44,950 nt of DNA from Neisseria sp. (GCF_030530745.1 NZ_JAUMUI010000001.1:1-44950); one strand, 5' to 3'; positions 27,452-35,696 are shown, counted from the first letter of the stretch. Numbers and translations are program-made. Notes: generated by a model not told the origin, from the sequence alone.

Positions 27452-28171
27452 ATGATAGCCGTTATCGGCGGCAGCGGCCTCACCCGCCTGCCCGAACTCA
27501 GCATCACCCAGCGCCGCATCGTGCGCACCCCCTACGGCCTCACCAGCAGCCCGCTGCTGTTCGGCACGCTCGGCAGCCGCAGCATCGTGTTTCTTGCCCG
27601 CCACGGCCTCAACCATTCGCTCGCCCCGCACGAAATCAACTACCGCGCCAATATTTGGGCGCTGCATTCCATAGAAGCCGAAGCCGTGGTTTCCGTGTCT
27701 TCCGTGGCCGCATTGAACGACGCCTGCGAACCCGGCTCGCTGGTGGTGCCCGACGATTTGGTCGATTACACCTTCGGCCGCCGCAGCACCTTCTTTGAAG
27801 GCCGGAATCAGGAAGTGGTGCATACCGACTTTTCCGAACCTTATGATAACAACCTGCGCCAAGCCCTGCTTGATCATGCTGCCGTCCACAATACGCCCGT
27901 ATACAGCCGTGCCGTTTACGGCTGCCTGCAGGGGCCTCGCCTGCCTACCCGCGCGGAGGCACGCCGCTACCGCAACGACGGCATCGACATCATCGGCATG
28001 ACCGGCATGCCCGAAGCCGTGCTCGCACGCGAACTCGGCCTGCCCTACGCCCACCTGTGCGGTGTAACCGGCATCGGCTGCATCAGCCATAATCCCAAGC
28101 TTGCCGCAAGTTGCGATTCAAACTCACGCAAAGCCATCGAAAAAATCCGCCGCCTGCTGGTAGATTTGTAA
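27452..28171 (+). CDS. S-methyl-5'-thioinosine phosphorylase / MTAP-family purine nucleoside phosphorylase
   Basis: A 239-residue protein of the PNP/MTAP family. It has the N-terminal IGGSGLTRLPEL, the phosphate motif LARHGLNHSLAPHEINYRAN, the VSSVAALNDACEPGSLVVPDD loop and MTGMPEAVLARELGLPY. The length and substrate loop resemble the bacterial methylthioinosine phosphorylase described in Pseudomonas, which salvages methylthioadenosine after deamination. The choice between methylthioinosine and methylthioadenosine cannot be made by eye. It stands alone between DUS hairpins; no other methionine-salvage gene is adjacent. Confidence 0.8.
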   Translation: MIAVIGGSGLTRLPELSITQRRIVRTPYGLTSSPLLFGTLGSRSIVFLARHGLNHSLAPHEINYRANIWALHSIEAEAVVSVSSVAALNDACEPGSLVVPDDLVDYTFGRRSTFFEGRNQEVVHTDFSEPYDNNLRQALLDHAAVHNTPVYSRAVYGCLQGPRLPTRAEARRYRNDGIDIIGMTGMPEAVLARELGLPYAHLCGVTGIGCISHNPKLAASCDSNSRKAIEKIRRLLVDL

Positions 28172-28177
28172 ACCGCC

Positions 28178-28227
28178 GTTTCAGACGGCCCGGAACCTCA
28201 GAAAAAAACTATCAGGCCGTCTGAAAA
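28178..28227. terminator. inverted DUS pair with about 25-base loop
   Basis: Inverted DUS copies between the phosphorylase gene and mogA. Confidence 0.5.
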
Positions 28228-28264
28228 CCGAACACCGCTACCGCGCACCAAACAAGGAGCAACC

Positions 28265-28846
28265 ATGCCGCCCCCCCTTCCCACCGTTACCGTCGGCCTC
28301 GTTTCCGCCAGCGACCGCGCCAGCAGCGGCGTGTATGCCGACGAAGGCATTCCCGCCCTGAAACAATGGCTGCAGGCCGCCGTGAAAAACCCGATCAATT
28401 TCGCCGAAGCGCTGGTTGCCGACGAACAGAGCGCCATCGAAGCCGTGCTGCGGCGCATGGCCGACTCCGACGGCTGCGACCTGATTTTCACCACCGGCGG
28501 CACCGGCCCCGCCCCGCGCGACGTTACCCCCGAAGCCACGCTGGCGGTTATCGACAAAGAAATGCCCGGCTTCGGCGAGCAGATGCGCCAAATCAGCCTT
28601 TATTATGTGCCGACCGCCATCCTGTCGCGCCAAACCGCGGGCATACGCGGCAAATGCTTAATCGTCAACCTGCCCGGCCGCCCCAAAGCCATCGCCGAAA
28701 CCTTGGGCGGCGTGCGCTCGGAAAACGGTGAAATCAAAGTACACGGCCTGTTTGCCGCGATTCCGTATTGCGTCGAATTAATCGGCGGCGTGTTTGTCGA
28801 AACCGATGAGACGGTGTGTAAAGCATTCAGGCCGAAGAAGAAATAG
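28265..28846 (+). CDS. mogA: molybdopterin adenylyltransferase
   Basis: A 193-residue MogA/MoaB-fold enzyme that adenylylates molybdopterin before molybdenum insertion. Signature: FTTGGTGPAPRDVTPEATL (the TGGTG loop and the Asp/Pro that follow), EMPGFGEQMRQ and NLPGRPKAIAETL. AAGGAG precedes the ATG. Codons 2-5 contain a run of seven C residues directly after the start, which would make the start region slip-prone if it were longer. No other cofactor gene is nearby. Confidence 0.9.
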   Translation: MPPPLPTVTVGLVSASDRASSGVYADEGIPALKQWLQAAVKNPINFAEALVADEQSAIEAVLRRMADSDGCDLIFTTGGTGPAPRDVTPEATLAVIDKEMPGFGEQMRQISLYYVPTAILSRQTAGIRGKCLIVNLPGRPKAIAETLGGVRSENGEIKVHGLFAAIPYCVELIGGVFVETDETVCKAFRPKKK

Positions 28847-28943
28847 CGTTTTCCGCACGGACATTCCCATGCCATGACAGGCATTTGTTTCCACAGCATT
28901 TTCTTTTGCCCACCCTATCATAAATAAATACAAGGAAACCCTT

Positions 28944-29234
28944 ATGACCGCATACGTTGTTTTTATCCGCGATGAAATGAAAGATCAAACTGCCTATGAT
29001 AATTATCTGAAACTGGGCGTACCTACCCTCACCCCGTTCGGTGGTGAAATTTTGGTTGCCAACGGCGCGCACGAAGCCTTTGAAGGGGAAGAATTTGACG
29101 GTTCGGTAATACTCCGCTTCCCCGACATGGCGTCTGCCCGGGCATGGTACACCAGCCCTGAGTATGAAAAATTTAAAGCCATCCGCCTGGGTGCGACAAC
29201 AGGCCGCGCCTTTTTGTTGGAAGGAGTCGGCTGA
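28944..29234 (+). CDS. DUF1330 protein
   Basis: A 96-residue protein with the DUF1330 (dimeric alpha-beta barrel) pattern: TAYVVFIRDEMKDQTAYDNY, GGEILVANGAHEAFEG and the typical closing motif FPDMASARAWYTSPEYEKF. The function of the family is unknown. AAGGAA stands 6 bases before the ATG. An intact Correia element begins 15 bp after the stop. Confidence 0.85.
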   Translation: MTAYVVFIRDEMKDQTAYDNYLKLGVPTLTPFGGEILVANGAHEAFEGEEFDGSVILRFPDMASARAWYTSPEYEKFKAIRLGATTGRAFLLEGVG

Positions 29235-29249
29235 GTCCGGCTGCCGCAC

Positions 29250-29357
29250 TATAGCGGATTAAATTAATTTTCGATACAAGGCAGCAAGCCGCAGACAGTA
29301 CAAATAGTACGGCAAGGCGCAGCAACGACGTATCGGAAGTTAAGTTAATCCGCTATA
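29250..29357. mobile_element. Correia repeat-enclosed element, short form (108 bp)
   Basis: Begins TATAGCGGATTAAATTAATT and ends TTAAGTTAATCCGCTATA. It includes the Correia hallmark AAGCCGCAGACAGTACAAAT, then AGTACGGC. TA lies on both sides. The length fits the internally deleted class of these neisserial elements. Correia transcripts can be cut by RNase III, and their ends can supply promoters. Confidence 0.9.
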
Positions 29358-29438
29358 CTTCCGTTACAGAAAACCAAGCGGACAGATTGGCTTTGCAATT
29401 CCAATCTGTCCGCTTACTTGTGAATGCGGGGTTAAGCA

Positions 29439-29477
29439 TTTTCAGACGGCCTCAAGGTATCTTGAGCCGTCTGAAAA
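29439..29477. terminator. extended inverted DUS hairpin, terminator of acnD
   Basis: TTTTCAGACGGCCTCAAG pairs with CTTGAGCCGTCTGAAAA around loop GTAT with a single bulge. The flanking CTCAAG/CTTGAG extends the DUS stem. Confidence 0.75.
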
Positions 29478-29479
29478 CC

Positions 29480-32086
29480 TTACGCCACTGTGCCTTCTAA
29501 AAAATCTTGCGCAAAACGTTGCAGCACGCCGCCGGCTTCGTAGATCAACACTTCTTCGGCGGTATCCAAACGGCAGGTAACGGGCACTTCGACCGTTTCG
29601 CCGTTTTTACGGTGAATCACCAGCGTCAAATCGCCGCGCGGGACGCGTTCTCCCGCCACATCGTAGGTTTCCGTGCCGTCTAATTCAAGCGTGTGGCGGT
29701 TTACGCCTTCTTTAAACTGCAAGGGCAGCACGCCCATGCCGATGAGGTTGGTGCGGTGGATTCGCTCGAAACCTTCGGCCACAATCGCTTCCACGCCCGC
29801 GAGGCGTACACCTTTGGCCGCCCAGTCGCGTGATGAACCTTGGCCGTAATCCGCGCCGGCGATGATAATCAGCGGCTGTTTGCGGTTCATATAGGTTTCG
29901 ATGGCTTCCCACATGCGCATCACTTCTCCTTCGGGTTCGACGCGGGCGAGCGAGCCTTGGCGCACTGTGCCGTCTTCGTTTTTCACCATTTCGTTGAAGA
30001 GTTTGGGATTGGCGAAGGTAGCGCGTTGGGCGGTCAGGTGGTCGCCGCGGTGGGTGGCGTATGAGTTGAAGTCTTCTTCGGGCAAGCCCATTTTGGCGAG
30101 GTATTCGCCCGCCGCGCTGGTCGGCAGAATGGCGTTACTCGGCGACAAGTGGTCGGTGGTGATGTTGTCGGGCAGAATCGCCAAGGGGCGCATACCTTTG
30201 AGGGTGCGCTCGCCGGCCAGCGCGCCTTCCCAATAGGGCGGACGGCGGATGTAGGTGGACATCGGCCGCCAGTCGTAGAGCGGGCTTTTGGCTTTTTCGG
30301 CCGCGCCGGTGTCGAACATGAGGATGTAGACGTCGCGGAACTGCTGCGGCTTCACATATTCGGCGACGATAGCGTCGATTTCTTCGTCGGCCGGCCAGAT
30401 GTCTTTCAGGCGGATTTCGCGGCCGTCTGAAACGCCGAGTACGTCGTTTTCAATGTCGAAACGGATGCTGCCCGCAATCGCGTAGGCCACCACCAGCGGC
30501 GGCGAGGCGAGGAAGGCCTGTTTGGCATAGGGGTGGATGCGGCCGTCGAAGTTGCGGTTGCCCGACAACACGGCGGTGGCGTACAAATCGCGGTCTATGA
30601 TTTCCTGTTGGATTTTCGGATCGAGCGCGCCGCTCATGCCGTTGCAGGTGGTGCAGGCGAAGGCGACGATGCCGAAGCCGAGTTTTTCCAATTCGGGCAA
30701 CAGCCCTGCTTCTTTCAGGTATATTTCGGCCACTTTCGAGCCGGGCGCGAACGAGGACTTCACCCACGGTTTGCGCGTCAGCCCCAATTCGTTGGCTTTT
30801 TTCGCCAACAGCGCGGCGGCCACCACGTTGCGCGGATTTGACGTGTTGGTACACGAGGTAATCGCCGCGATAATCACCGCGCCGTCGGGCATCAGGCCGT
30901 CTGAAGGCTCTTCGTAAGGTTGGGCCAAACCTTTGGCGGCCAAATCGGCGGTGGCAAAACGCGCGTGCGGATTGCTCGGGCCGGCCATATTGCGCACCAC
31001 GGTGGACAAATCGAATTTCAACACGCGCGGATATTCGGCCGTTTCCAGCGCATCCGCCCACAATCCTGCGGTTTTGGCGTAGTTTTCCACCAGTTTGACT
31101 TGATCGTCGTCGCGGCCTGTGAGTTTCAGATAATCAATGGTTTGCTGATCGATGGCGAACATGGCCGCCGTGGCGCCGAATTCGGGGGTCATGTTGGAAA
31201 TCGTCGCCCTGTCGCCGATGGACAAACTGCGCGCGCCCTCGCCGAAAAACTCGACAAACGCGCCCACCACGCGCTCTTTGCGCAGGAATTCGGTCAAAGC
31301 CAGCACAATATCGGTGGCCGTAATCCCCGCCTGCCGCTTGCCCGTGAGTTCCACGCCGACAATATCGGGCAGGCGCATCATAGAAGCGCGGCCGAGCATC
31401 ACCGTTTCCGCTTCCAAACCGCCTACACCCACCGAAATCACGCCCAGCGCATCAACGTGCGGCGTATGCGAATCCGTGCCCACACAGGTGTCGGGGAATG
31501 CCGTGCCGTCTTTCACTTGGATAACGGGCGACATTTTTTCCAGATTAATCTGGTGCATGATACCGTTGCCCGCCGGAATCACGTCCACGTTTTCAAAGGC
31601 GGTCTTGGTCCAATTGATAAAATGAAAACGGTCTTCGTTGCGGCGGTCTTCAATTTCGCGGTTTTTGCGGAAGGCATCGGGATCGTCGCCGCCGCATTCC
31701 ACCGCCAGCGAATGATCCACAATCAATTGGGTTTGAACCACAGGATTGACCTTGCCCGGATCGCCGCCCTTCTCGGCAACCGCATCGCGCAGCCCCGCCA
31801 AGTCCACCAGCGCGGTCTGCCCCAAAATATCGTGGCACACCACGCGGGCGGGATACCACGGGAAATCCAGTTCCTGTTTGTTGTCTATCAGCTGCAAGAG
31901 CCAAGATTGCAGCGTGGCCAAATCGGTTTTATCCGCGCGGTTCACCAGATTTTCGGCCAGAATGCGCGAAGTGTAAGGCAGCTTGTCGTACGAACCCGGG
32001 CGGATGCCGTCGCACGCGGCGCGCGCGTCGTAGTATTCCAGATTGGTGCCGGGCAGGGGTTTGCGGTAGGTTTGGTTGGTGCTCAT
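29480..32086 (-). CDS. acnD: Fe/S-dependent 2-methylisocitrate dehydratase
   Basis: An 868-residue aconitase-family enzyme whose sequence follows AcnD of Shewanella closely from RKPLPGTNLEYYDARAA through RFAQDFLEGTVA. Family motifs include VDHSLAVECGG, GTDSHTPHVDALGV, the 4Fe-4S cysteines in ITSCTNTSNPRN and ACTTCNGMSG, and the GADYGQGSSRDWAAKGVRL loop. AcnD dehydrates 2-methylcitrate in propionate breakdown and normally works with the isomerase PrpF. No prpB, prpC or prpF gene is beside it in this window. AAAGGA stands 9 bases before the ATG. Ordinary aconitate hydratase is the alternative, but length and sequence favour AcnD. Confidence 0.88.
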   Translation of the reverse strand: MSTNQTYRKPLPGTNLEYYDARAACDGIRPGSYDKLPYTSRILAENLVNRADKTDLATLQSWLLQLIDNKQELDFPWYPARVVCHDILGQTALVDLAGLRDAVAEKGGDPGKVNPVVQTQLIVDHSLAVECGGDDPDAFRKNREIEDRRNEDRFHFINWTKTAFENVDVIPAGNGIMHQINLEKMSPVIQVKDGTAFPDTCVGTDSHTPHVDALGVISVGVGGLEAETVMLGRASMMRLPDIVGVELTGKRQAGITATDIVLALTEFLRKERVVGAFVEFFGEGARSLSIGDRATISNMTPEFGATAAMFAIDQQTIDYLKLTGRDDDQVKLVENYAKTAGLWADALETAEYPRVLKFDLSTVVRNMAGPSNPHARFATADLAAKGLAQPYEEPSDGLMPDGAVIIAAITSCTNTSNPRNVVAAALLAKKANELGLTRKPWVKSSFAPGSKVAEIYLKEAGLLPELEKLGFGIVAFACTTCNGMSGALDPKIQQEIIDRDLYATAVLSGNRNFDGRIHPYAKQAFLASPPLVVAYAIAGSIRFDIENDVLGVSDGREIRLKDIWPADEEIDAIVAEYVKPQQFRDVYILMFDTGAAEKAKSPLYDWRPMSTYIRRPPYWEGALAGERTLKGMRPLAILPDNITTDHLSPSNAILPTSAAGEYLAKMGLPEEDFNSYATHRGDHLTAQRATFANPKLFNEMVKNEDGTVRQGSLARVEPEGEVMRMWEAIETYMNRKQPLIIIAGADYGQGSSRDWAAKGVRLAGVEAIVAEGFERIHRTNLIGMGVLPLQFKEGVNRHTLELDGTETYDVAGERVPRGDLTLVIHRKNGETVEVPVTCRLDTAEEVLIYEAGGVLQRFAQDFLEGTVA

Positions 32087-32360
32087 AAATCTAATCCTTT
32101 GTGAATATTTTTCTTGTTTAAACAGCGTACAAAGCCAACTGTTATTTTTCAGACGGCCTCAGGCCGTCTGAATGTAGTGTATTGTAATCGCTGATATGAT
32201 CGGCCGAAAGGGGTTGCAAAACGGCGATACCGCCGCGCAGCAGCCGCAAATGTCTAAGGTCTGCCGACATTCAACGCAACGGCGGTATTTCAGACGGCCT
32301 GAACGGATTTTGCAAAGGTTTCTCCCTATCTTTTGTTCCCGGTCATACCCGGTCTTGTTT
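32087..32360. other. repeat-filled intergenic region upstream of acnD
   Basis: Contains a loopless DUS palindrome (32148-32172), a solo MITE end (32255-32290), a TTTTGCAAAGGTTTC fragment (about 32312) and half of the dispersed palindrome (about 32342-32360), abutting MITE copy B. No gene is visible. Confidence 0.65.
32255..32290. mobile_element. solo end of the TA-flanked MITE-like element
   Basis: TAAGGTCTGCCGACATTCAA, then CGCAACGGCGGTATT, matches the inverted right end of copy B at 32361, but the rest of the element is missing. Confidence 0.65.
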
Positions 32361-32527
32361 TAGGGTCTGCCGACATTTAACCGACGAAGCGGTTTTTTTG
32401 AGGCAAAAACCGCGTATGCAAGGCAAAAAGCGCAGCAAGGTTGGACACCTTGCGGGCATTTTTAACGCCGCAGACGGGGTATTTTGGCCAAAAATACCGC
32501 CGTTGCGTTGAATGTCGACAGGCCCTA
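32361..32527 (+). mobile_element. TA-flanked MITE-like element, copy B (167 bp)
   Basis: Begins TAGGGTCTGCCGACATT and ends AATGTCGACAGGCCCTA; the arms pair with three mismatches, two of which would be G-U in RNA. Internal stem GCAAGGT/ACCTTGC. The TAG stop of the adjacent aldo-keto reductase gene comes from its right border. Confidence 0.8.
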
Positions 32528-33577
32528 AGGGCATGGATTGCTGATTTCGGCGTGCACGGCATCCACCGCTTCAAGCACGTCGTTTGGTAACACTACTTCG
32601 GCGCCGGCGATGTTTTCGCGCAATTGCTCCAACGTGGTGGCGCCGATGATGTTGCTGGCTACAAAGGCCCTGCCGGTTACGAAGGCCAGCGAGAGGGCGG
32701 TGAGGCTCAAGCCGGCGTCTTCGGCGATTTTTGCGTAGCGTTCCACCGCCGCAAAACCTTGCGGCTTGGTATAGCGTTTGAAGCGCTCGAATAAGGCCAA
32801 ACGGCTGTTTTCCGGCATGGCGCCGTGGCGGTATTTTCCGCTCAACACGCCGAAGGCCAGCGGCGAATAAGCCAGCAGCGGAATGTTTTCACGCAGTGAA
32901 ATTTCGCTCATGCCCACTTCGTAGCTGCGGTTGAGCAGGTTGTAGGGGTTTTGCACCGAGGCGGCGCGCGGCAGCCCGGGGTTTGCTTCGTGCCGGTTCA
33001 GATAGCGCATCGTGCCCCACGGGGTTTCGTTGGATAATCCGAACGCGCGGATTTTCCCCTGCCGCACCAGTTCGCCCAAGGTATCGACAATTTCGTTTAT
33101 CGGCGTGAACCGTTCGTTTTCGGCCAGCGCCGACACACCGAGTTTGCCGAAAAAGTTTACCTGCCGCTCCGGCCAGTGCAGCTGGTATAAATCGAGATAA
33201 TCGGTGTTGAGCCGTTTGAGGCTGGCTTCGCAGGCTTCGATAATCTGCGCGCGCGAAAAATCGTTGCCGCCGCGGATGTAGCTGTCGAGGTTATTGGCTC
33301 CGGTGGGGCCGGCCACTTTGCTGGCCAGCACGAAATCATCGCGCCTGCCCCGCCGTTTGATCCAGTTGCCGATATATTGTTCGGTGCGGGTGTAGGTTTC
33401 TCGGCACGGCGGCACGGGATACATTTCGGCGGTGTCGATAAAGTTCACGCCGTTGGCCAGCGCATAATCCAGCTGTTCGTGCGCCTGCGCCTCGGTGTTT
33501 TGTTCGCCCCAGGTCATGGTGCCCAAACAGATTTTGCTGACCATGATGCCGCTTTTGCCGAGTTCGCGCTTTTCCAT
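32525..33577 (-). CDS. tas: NADP(H)-dependent aldo-keto reductase, Tas-like
   Basis: A 350-residue aldo-keto reductase aligning along its length with E. coli Tas. Motifs include GTMTWGEQNTEAQAHEQLDYA, FIDTAEMYPVPP (D48, Y53), the Lys in LASKVAGP, DLYQLHWPER and the cofactor-binding IIGATTLEQLRENI. It reduces carbonyl compounds; the natural substrate is unknown. AAAGGAAA precedes the ATG. Its TAG stop is created at the border of MITE copy B, leaving a C-terminus (SNPCP) close to the usual length. Confidence 0.85.
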   Translation of the reverse strand: MEKRELGKSGIMVSKICLGTMTWGEQNTEAQAHEQLDYALANGVNFIDTAEMYPVPPCRETYTRTEQYIGNWIKRRGRRDDFVLASKVAGPTGANNLDSYIRGGNDFSRAQIIEACEASLKRLNTDYLDLYQLHWPERQVNFFGKLGVSALAENERFTPINEIVDTLGELVRQGKIRAFGLSNETPWGTMRYLNRHEANPGLPRAASVQNPYNLLNRSYEVGMSEISLRENIPLLAYSPLAFGVLSGKYRHGAMPENSRLALFERFKRYTKPQGFAAVERYAKIAEDAGLSLTALSLAFVTGRAFVASNIIGATTLEQLRENIAGAEVVLPNDVLEAVDAVHAEISNPCP

Positions 33578-33599
33578 ACGGTTTCCTTTCGTTTGATTT

Positions 33600-33764
33600 T
33601 AGGACGTGTCGTCAGAAGGCTTGTGCAGCGGTTTTTTGAGGAAAAATCCGCAGATGCAAGGCAAAAAGCACAGCAAGATTGGACATCTTGCGAGCATTTT
33701 TAACGCCGCAGATGCGGATTTTAACCAAAAATACCGCCGCAACGCTTTCTGACGACACGTCCTA
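33600..33764 (+). mobile_element. TA-flanked MITE-like element, copy C (165 bp)
   Basis: Perfect 17-bp terminal inverted repeats AGGACGTGTCGTCAGAA between flanking TA. The core holds three potential hairpins, including GCAAGAT/ATCTTGC. It ends 5 bp from the gpxA stop and lies about 20 bp upstream of the aldo-keto reductase start. Confidence 0.9.
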
Positions 33765-33769
33765 GTAGA

Positions 33770-34309
33770 TTAAAGCAATGATTTGATTTCGCCTTCTATC
33801 GAAAGCGGGGCAACTGCGGGGGCGAAGCGGTTTACAACCCTGCCGTTGCGGTCAACCAGAAACTTGGTGAAGTTCCATTCGATACCGCCCGCTTCGCGCT
33901 TGCTGCCGAGTGCGGCCAGCTTCAACAAAGCGCCTTTTATGCCGCCCCCGCCGCTGTCGTGCGGTTGCTGCGCTTTCAGGTAGCGGTATAGCGGGTGGGC
34001 ATCGGCGCCGTTCACATCGATTTTGCCGAAAACCTTAAACTGCGTGCCGAATTTGGTTTGGCACACCTGCTCGATTTCGCCGCTGGCCTCGGGCGCCTGA
34101 TTGCGGAACTGGTTGCAGGGGAAATCGAGAATTTCCAAACCCTGCCCGGCATAGCGGGCATAAAGGGTTTGCAGTTCGCTATATTGCGGGGTGAGGCCGC
34201 AGCGTGTGGCGGTGTTGACAATCAGCAGCACTTTGCCGGCATAAGCAGACAATGCCACGTTGTTGCCTTGTGCGTCTTTCATCACGAAATCATAGAGTCG
34301 GGCGGTCAT
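33770..34309 (-). CDS. gpxA: glutathione peroxidase
   Basis: A 179-residue thiol peroxidase of the GPx family, removing peroxides in the cytoplasm. The peroxidatic Cys is C37 in NTATRCGLTPQYSEL. The Gln of FPCNQF (Q67) and the Trp/Asn of EWNFTKFLVD complete the site. Cys, not selenocysteine, is used. AAAGGA lies before the ATG at 34309; upstream frame extension runs through the DUF2288 gene in another frame and is not coding. It follows the DUF2288 gene by 10 bp, so the two form an operon. Confidence 0.92.
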   Translation of the reverse strand: MTARLYDFVMKDAQGNNVALSAYAGKVLLIVNTATRCGLTPQYSELQTLYARYAGQGLEILDFPCNQFRNQAPEASGEIEQVCQTKFGTQFKVFGKIDVNGADAHPLYRYLKAQQPHDSGGGGIKGALLKLAALGSKREAGGIEWNFTKFLVDRNGRVVNRFAPAVAPLSIEGEIKSLL

Positions 34310-34319
34310 GTTTATCCTT

Positions 34320-34619
34320 TCATTCGCCGGTGCAGGGCTGCACCAGCACCCACGGCGCCACCACCACCGCCCACATGGCTTGGTTGGCGGCCAGAAAGCG
34401 GCGCGCCTGCTCTTCGCTAACCACACCGAACCTGCCCTGTTTCATCAGTTCGCCCAATGCGGCGGCATCGTCGTCTGCCATCAGGCGGGCAGTTTGAATC
34501 AGATCCAGATCGGCGCTCACATACACCGCTGCGCCGCGGGCGAAATGCGGTTGCAGCTCGTTCCATGAAATACGGGCGGTTTCAAGGTTGAGTTTGTCGT
34601 TGAGCAGGTTGCCGTTCAT
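34320..34619 (-). CDS. DUF2288 protein
   Basis: A 99-residue cytoplasmic protein. The pattern LNLETARISWNELQPHFARG, VYVSADLDLIQTARLMADDD and WAVVVAPWVLVQ is that of DUF2288, whose function is unknown. AAGGAAA precedes the ATG. It is the first gene of a two-gene unit with gpxA. Confidence 0.85.
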   Translation of the reverse strand: MNGNLLNDKLNLETARISWNELQPHFARGAAVYVSADLDLIQTARLMADDDAAALGELMKQGRFGVVSEEQARRFLAANQAMWAVVVAPWVLVQPCTGE

Positions 34620-34728
34620 GCTTTTCCTTGAGAATGTTGGAAAGGTTGGGGGTTATTGTACGCTGTTTGCAGCCGCCGTTCTGTTTCAGACGGCCTCTTG
34701 CGCTTCGGCACAGGCTTATTGCCCGTGT

Positions 34729-34757
34729 TTTACAAATAGAATGTTATACAGTATCAT
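34729..34757 (+). promoter_or_regulatory. promoter with overlapping Zur-box-like operator (znu locus)
   Basis: TTTACA and TATCAT are separated by 17 bp. ATGTTATACAGTATCAT (34741-34757) agrees with the proteobacterial Zur box ATGTTATAnTATAACAT at 13 of 16 defined positions and covers the spacer and -10. Zinc-loaded Zur binding here would block transcription. Confidence 0.65.
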
Positions 34758-34810
34758 TTGCGCTTTTCAGCCTTGCGCCTAAGGCAAGGCCGTCTGAAAG
34801 ATTGTTAAGC

Positions 34811-34909
34811 ATGAATTCCATTTTACTCGCCGGCCTTGCCCAACGCCTGCTGCTGGCCGCCGCCGCCCTCGCCCTGCTGTGGGGCGCTTATTTCTGGGCG
34901 GCGGCATGA
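34811..34909 (+). CDS. 32-residue membrane peptide at the head of znuC
   Basis: A small frame starting MNSILLAGLAQRLLLAAAAL and ending in WAAA. It is almost entirely hydrophobic and could form one transmembrane helix. Its TGA overlaps the znuC ATG by four bases (ATGA), the usual sign of translational coupling. It lies just after the Zur-controlled promoter. It may be a true small subunit or a leader that couples translation of znuC. No family is recognised. Confidence 0.55.
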   Translation: MNSILLAGLAQRLLLAAAALALLWGAYFWAAA

Positions 34910-35634
34910 GCATTCTGGTTAAAAACCTCACCGTAAGCTACCGCCGCCGGCCGGCAGTCCACCATTTGAACACCGAGTTTGCCGACGGCTGCATGTGCGC
35001 CGTTTTCGGCCCCAACGGGGCGGGCAAATCCACTCTGCTCAAGGCGGTGATGGGCTTGCTCAAAGCCGACACCGGCACCGTGCGCCATGTCGGTTTGCGC
35101 CGCCAAGACATCGCCTACCTGCCGCAGCAGTCGGATATCGACCGCAGCCAGCCCATCAGCGTGTTTGAGCTGGCGGCGATGGGGTTGTGGTATGAAATCA
35201 GTTTTTTCGGACGGGTTAACGCCGAGCAGCGCAAGCGGGTGATGGAAGCATTGGAACGGGTGGAAATGGCCGACTTTGCCGGCCGCCAAATTGCCCATCT
35301 TTCCAACGGCCAGTTCCAGCGCGTTTTGTTTGCGCGCATGTTGGCGCAGAATGCGAAATTTCTGCTGCTCGACGAACCGTTTAACGCGGTGGACGCCAAA
35401 ACCACTTATGCCCTGCTCGATGTTTTGCGGCGCTGCCACGGCAGCGGCCAGTCTGTTGTGGCGGTGCTGCACGATTACGAGCAGGTGCGGGCGTATTTTC
35501 CCGAAACGCTGCTGATCGCCCGCGACAAAATCGCCGAAGGCGCCACCGAGAAAGTGTTAACCGACACCTTTCTGCAACAGGCTAACGCCGCCATGCAGCG
35601 GCACGAAACGCCAGACTGGTGCGAAACGGCCTGA
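34906..35634 (+). CDS. znuC: zinc ABC importer, ATPase
   Basis: A 242-residue ATP-binding subunit. Walker A is GPNGAGKST, the signature is LSNGQFQRV (Asn replaces the usual Gly of LSGGQ), and Walker B is FLLLDEPFNAVD, followed by the switch His in VLHDYEQV. It drives Zn2+ uptake with ZnuB and ZnuA. The ATG at 34906 overlaps the small peptide gene; the frame's earlier ATG would run into that gene. Manganese is an alternative substrate, but the His-rich partner ZnuA and the Zur boxes favour zinc. Confidence 0.9.
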   Translation: MSILVKNLTVSYRRRPAVHHLNTEFADGCMCAVFGPNGAGKSTLLKAVMGLLKADTGTVRHVGLRRQDIAYLPQQSDIDRSQPISVFELAAMGLWYEISFFGRVNAEQRKRVMEALERVEMADFAGRQIAHLSNGQFQRVLFARMLAQNAKFLLLDEPFNAVDAKTTYALLDVLRRCHGSGQSVVAVLHDYEQVRAYFPETLLIARDKIAEGATEKVLTDTFLQQANAAMQRHETPDWCETA

Positions 35635-35657
35635 TTTTGAAGCCTTTGCAAAACCCG

Positions 35658-35696
35658 TTTTCAGACGGCCTCAAACAAATTCAGGCCGTCTGAAAA
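35658..35696. terminator. inverted DUS pair between znuC and znuB
   Basis: TTTTCAGACGGCCTC and its inverted copy around a short loop. It could cause partial termination inside the locus. Confidence 0.45.

Noticed and set aside
34628-34810. Upstream extension of the small peptide frame before znuC
   Set aside because: It would cross the promoter and Zur-like site. The ATG at 34811 is the only sensible start.
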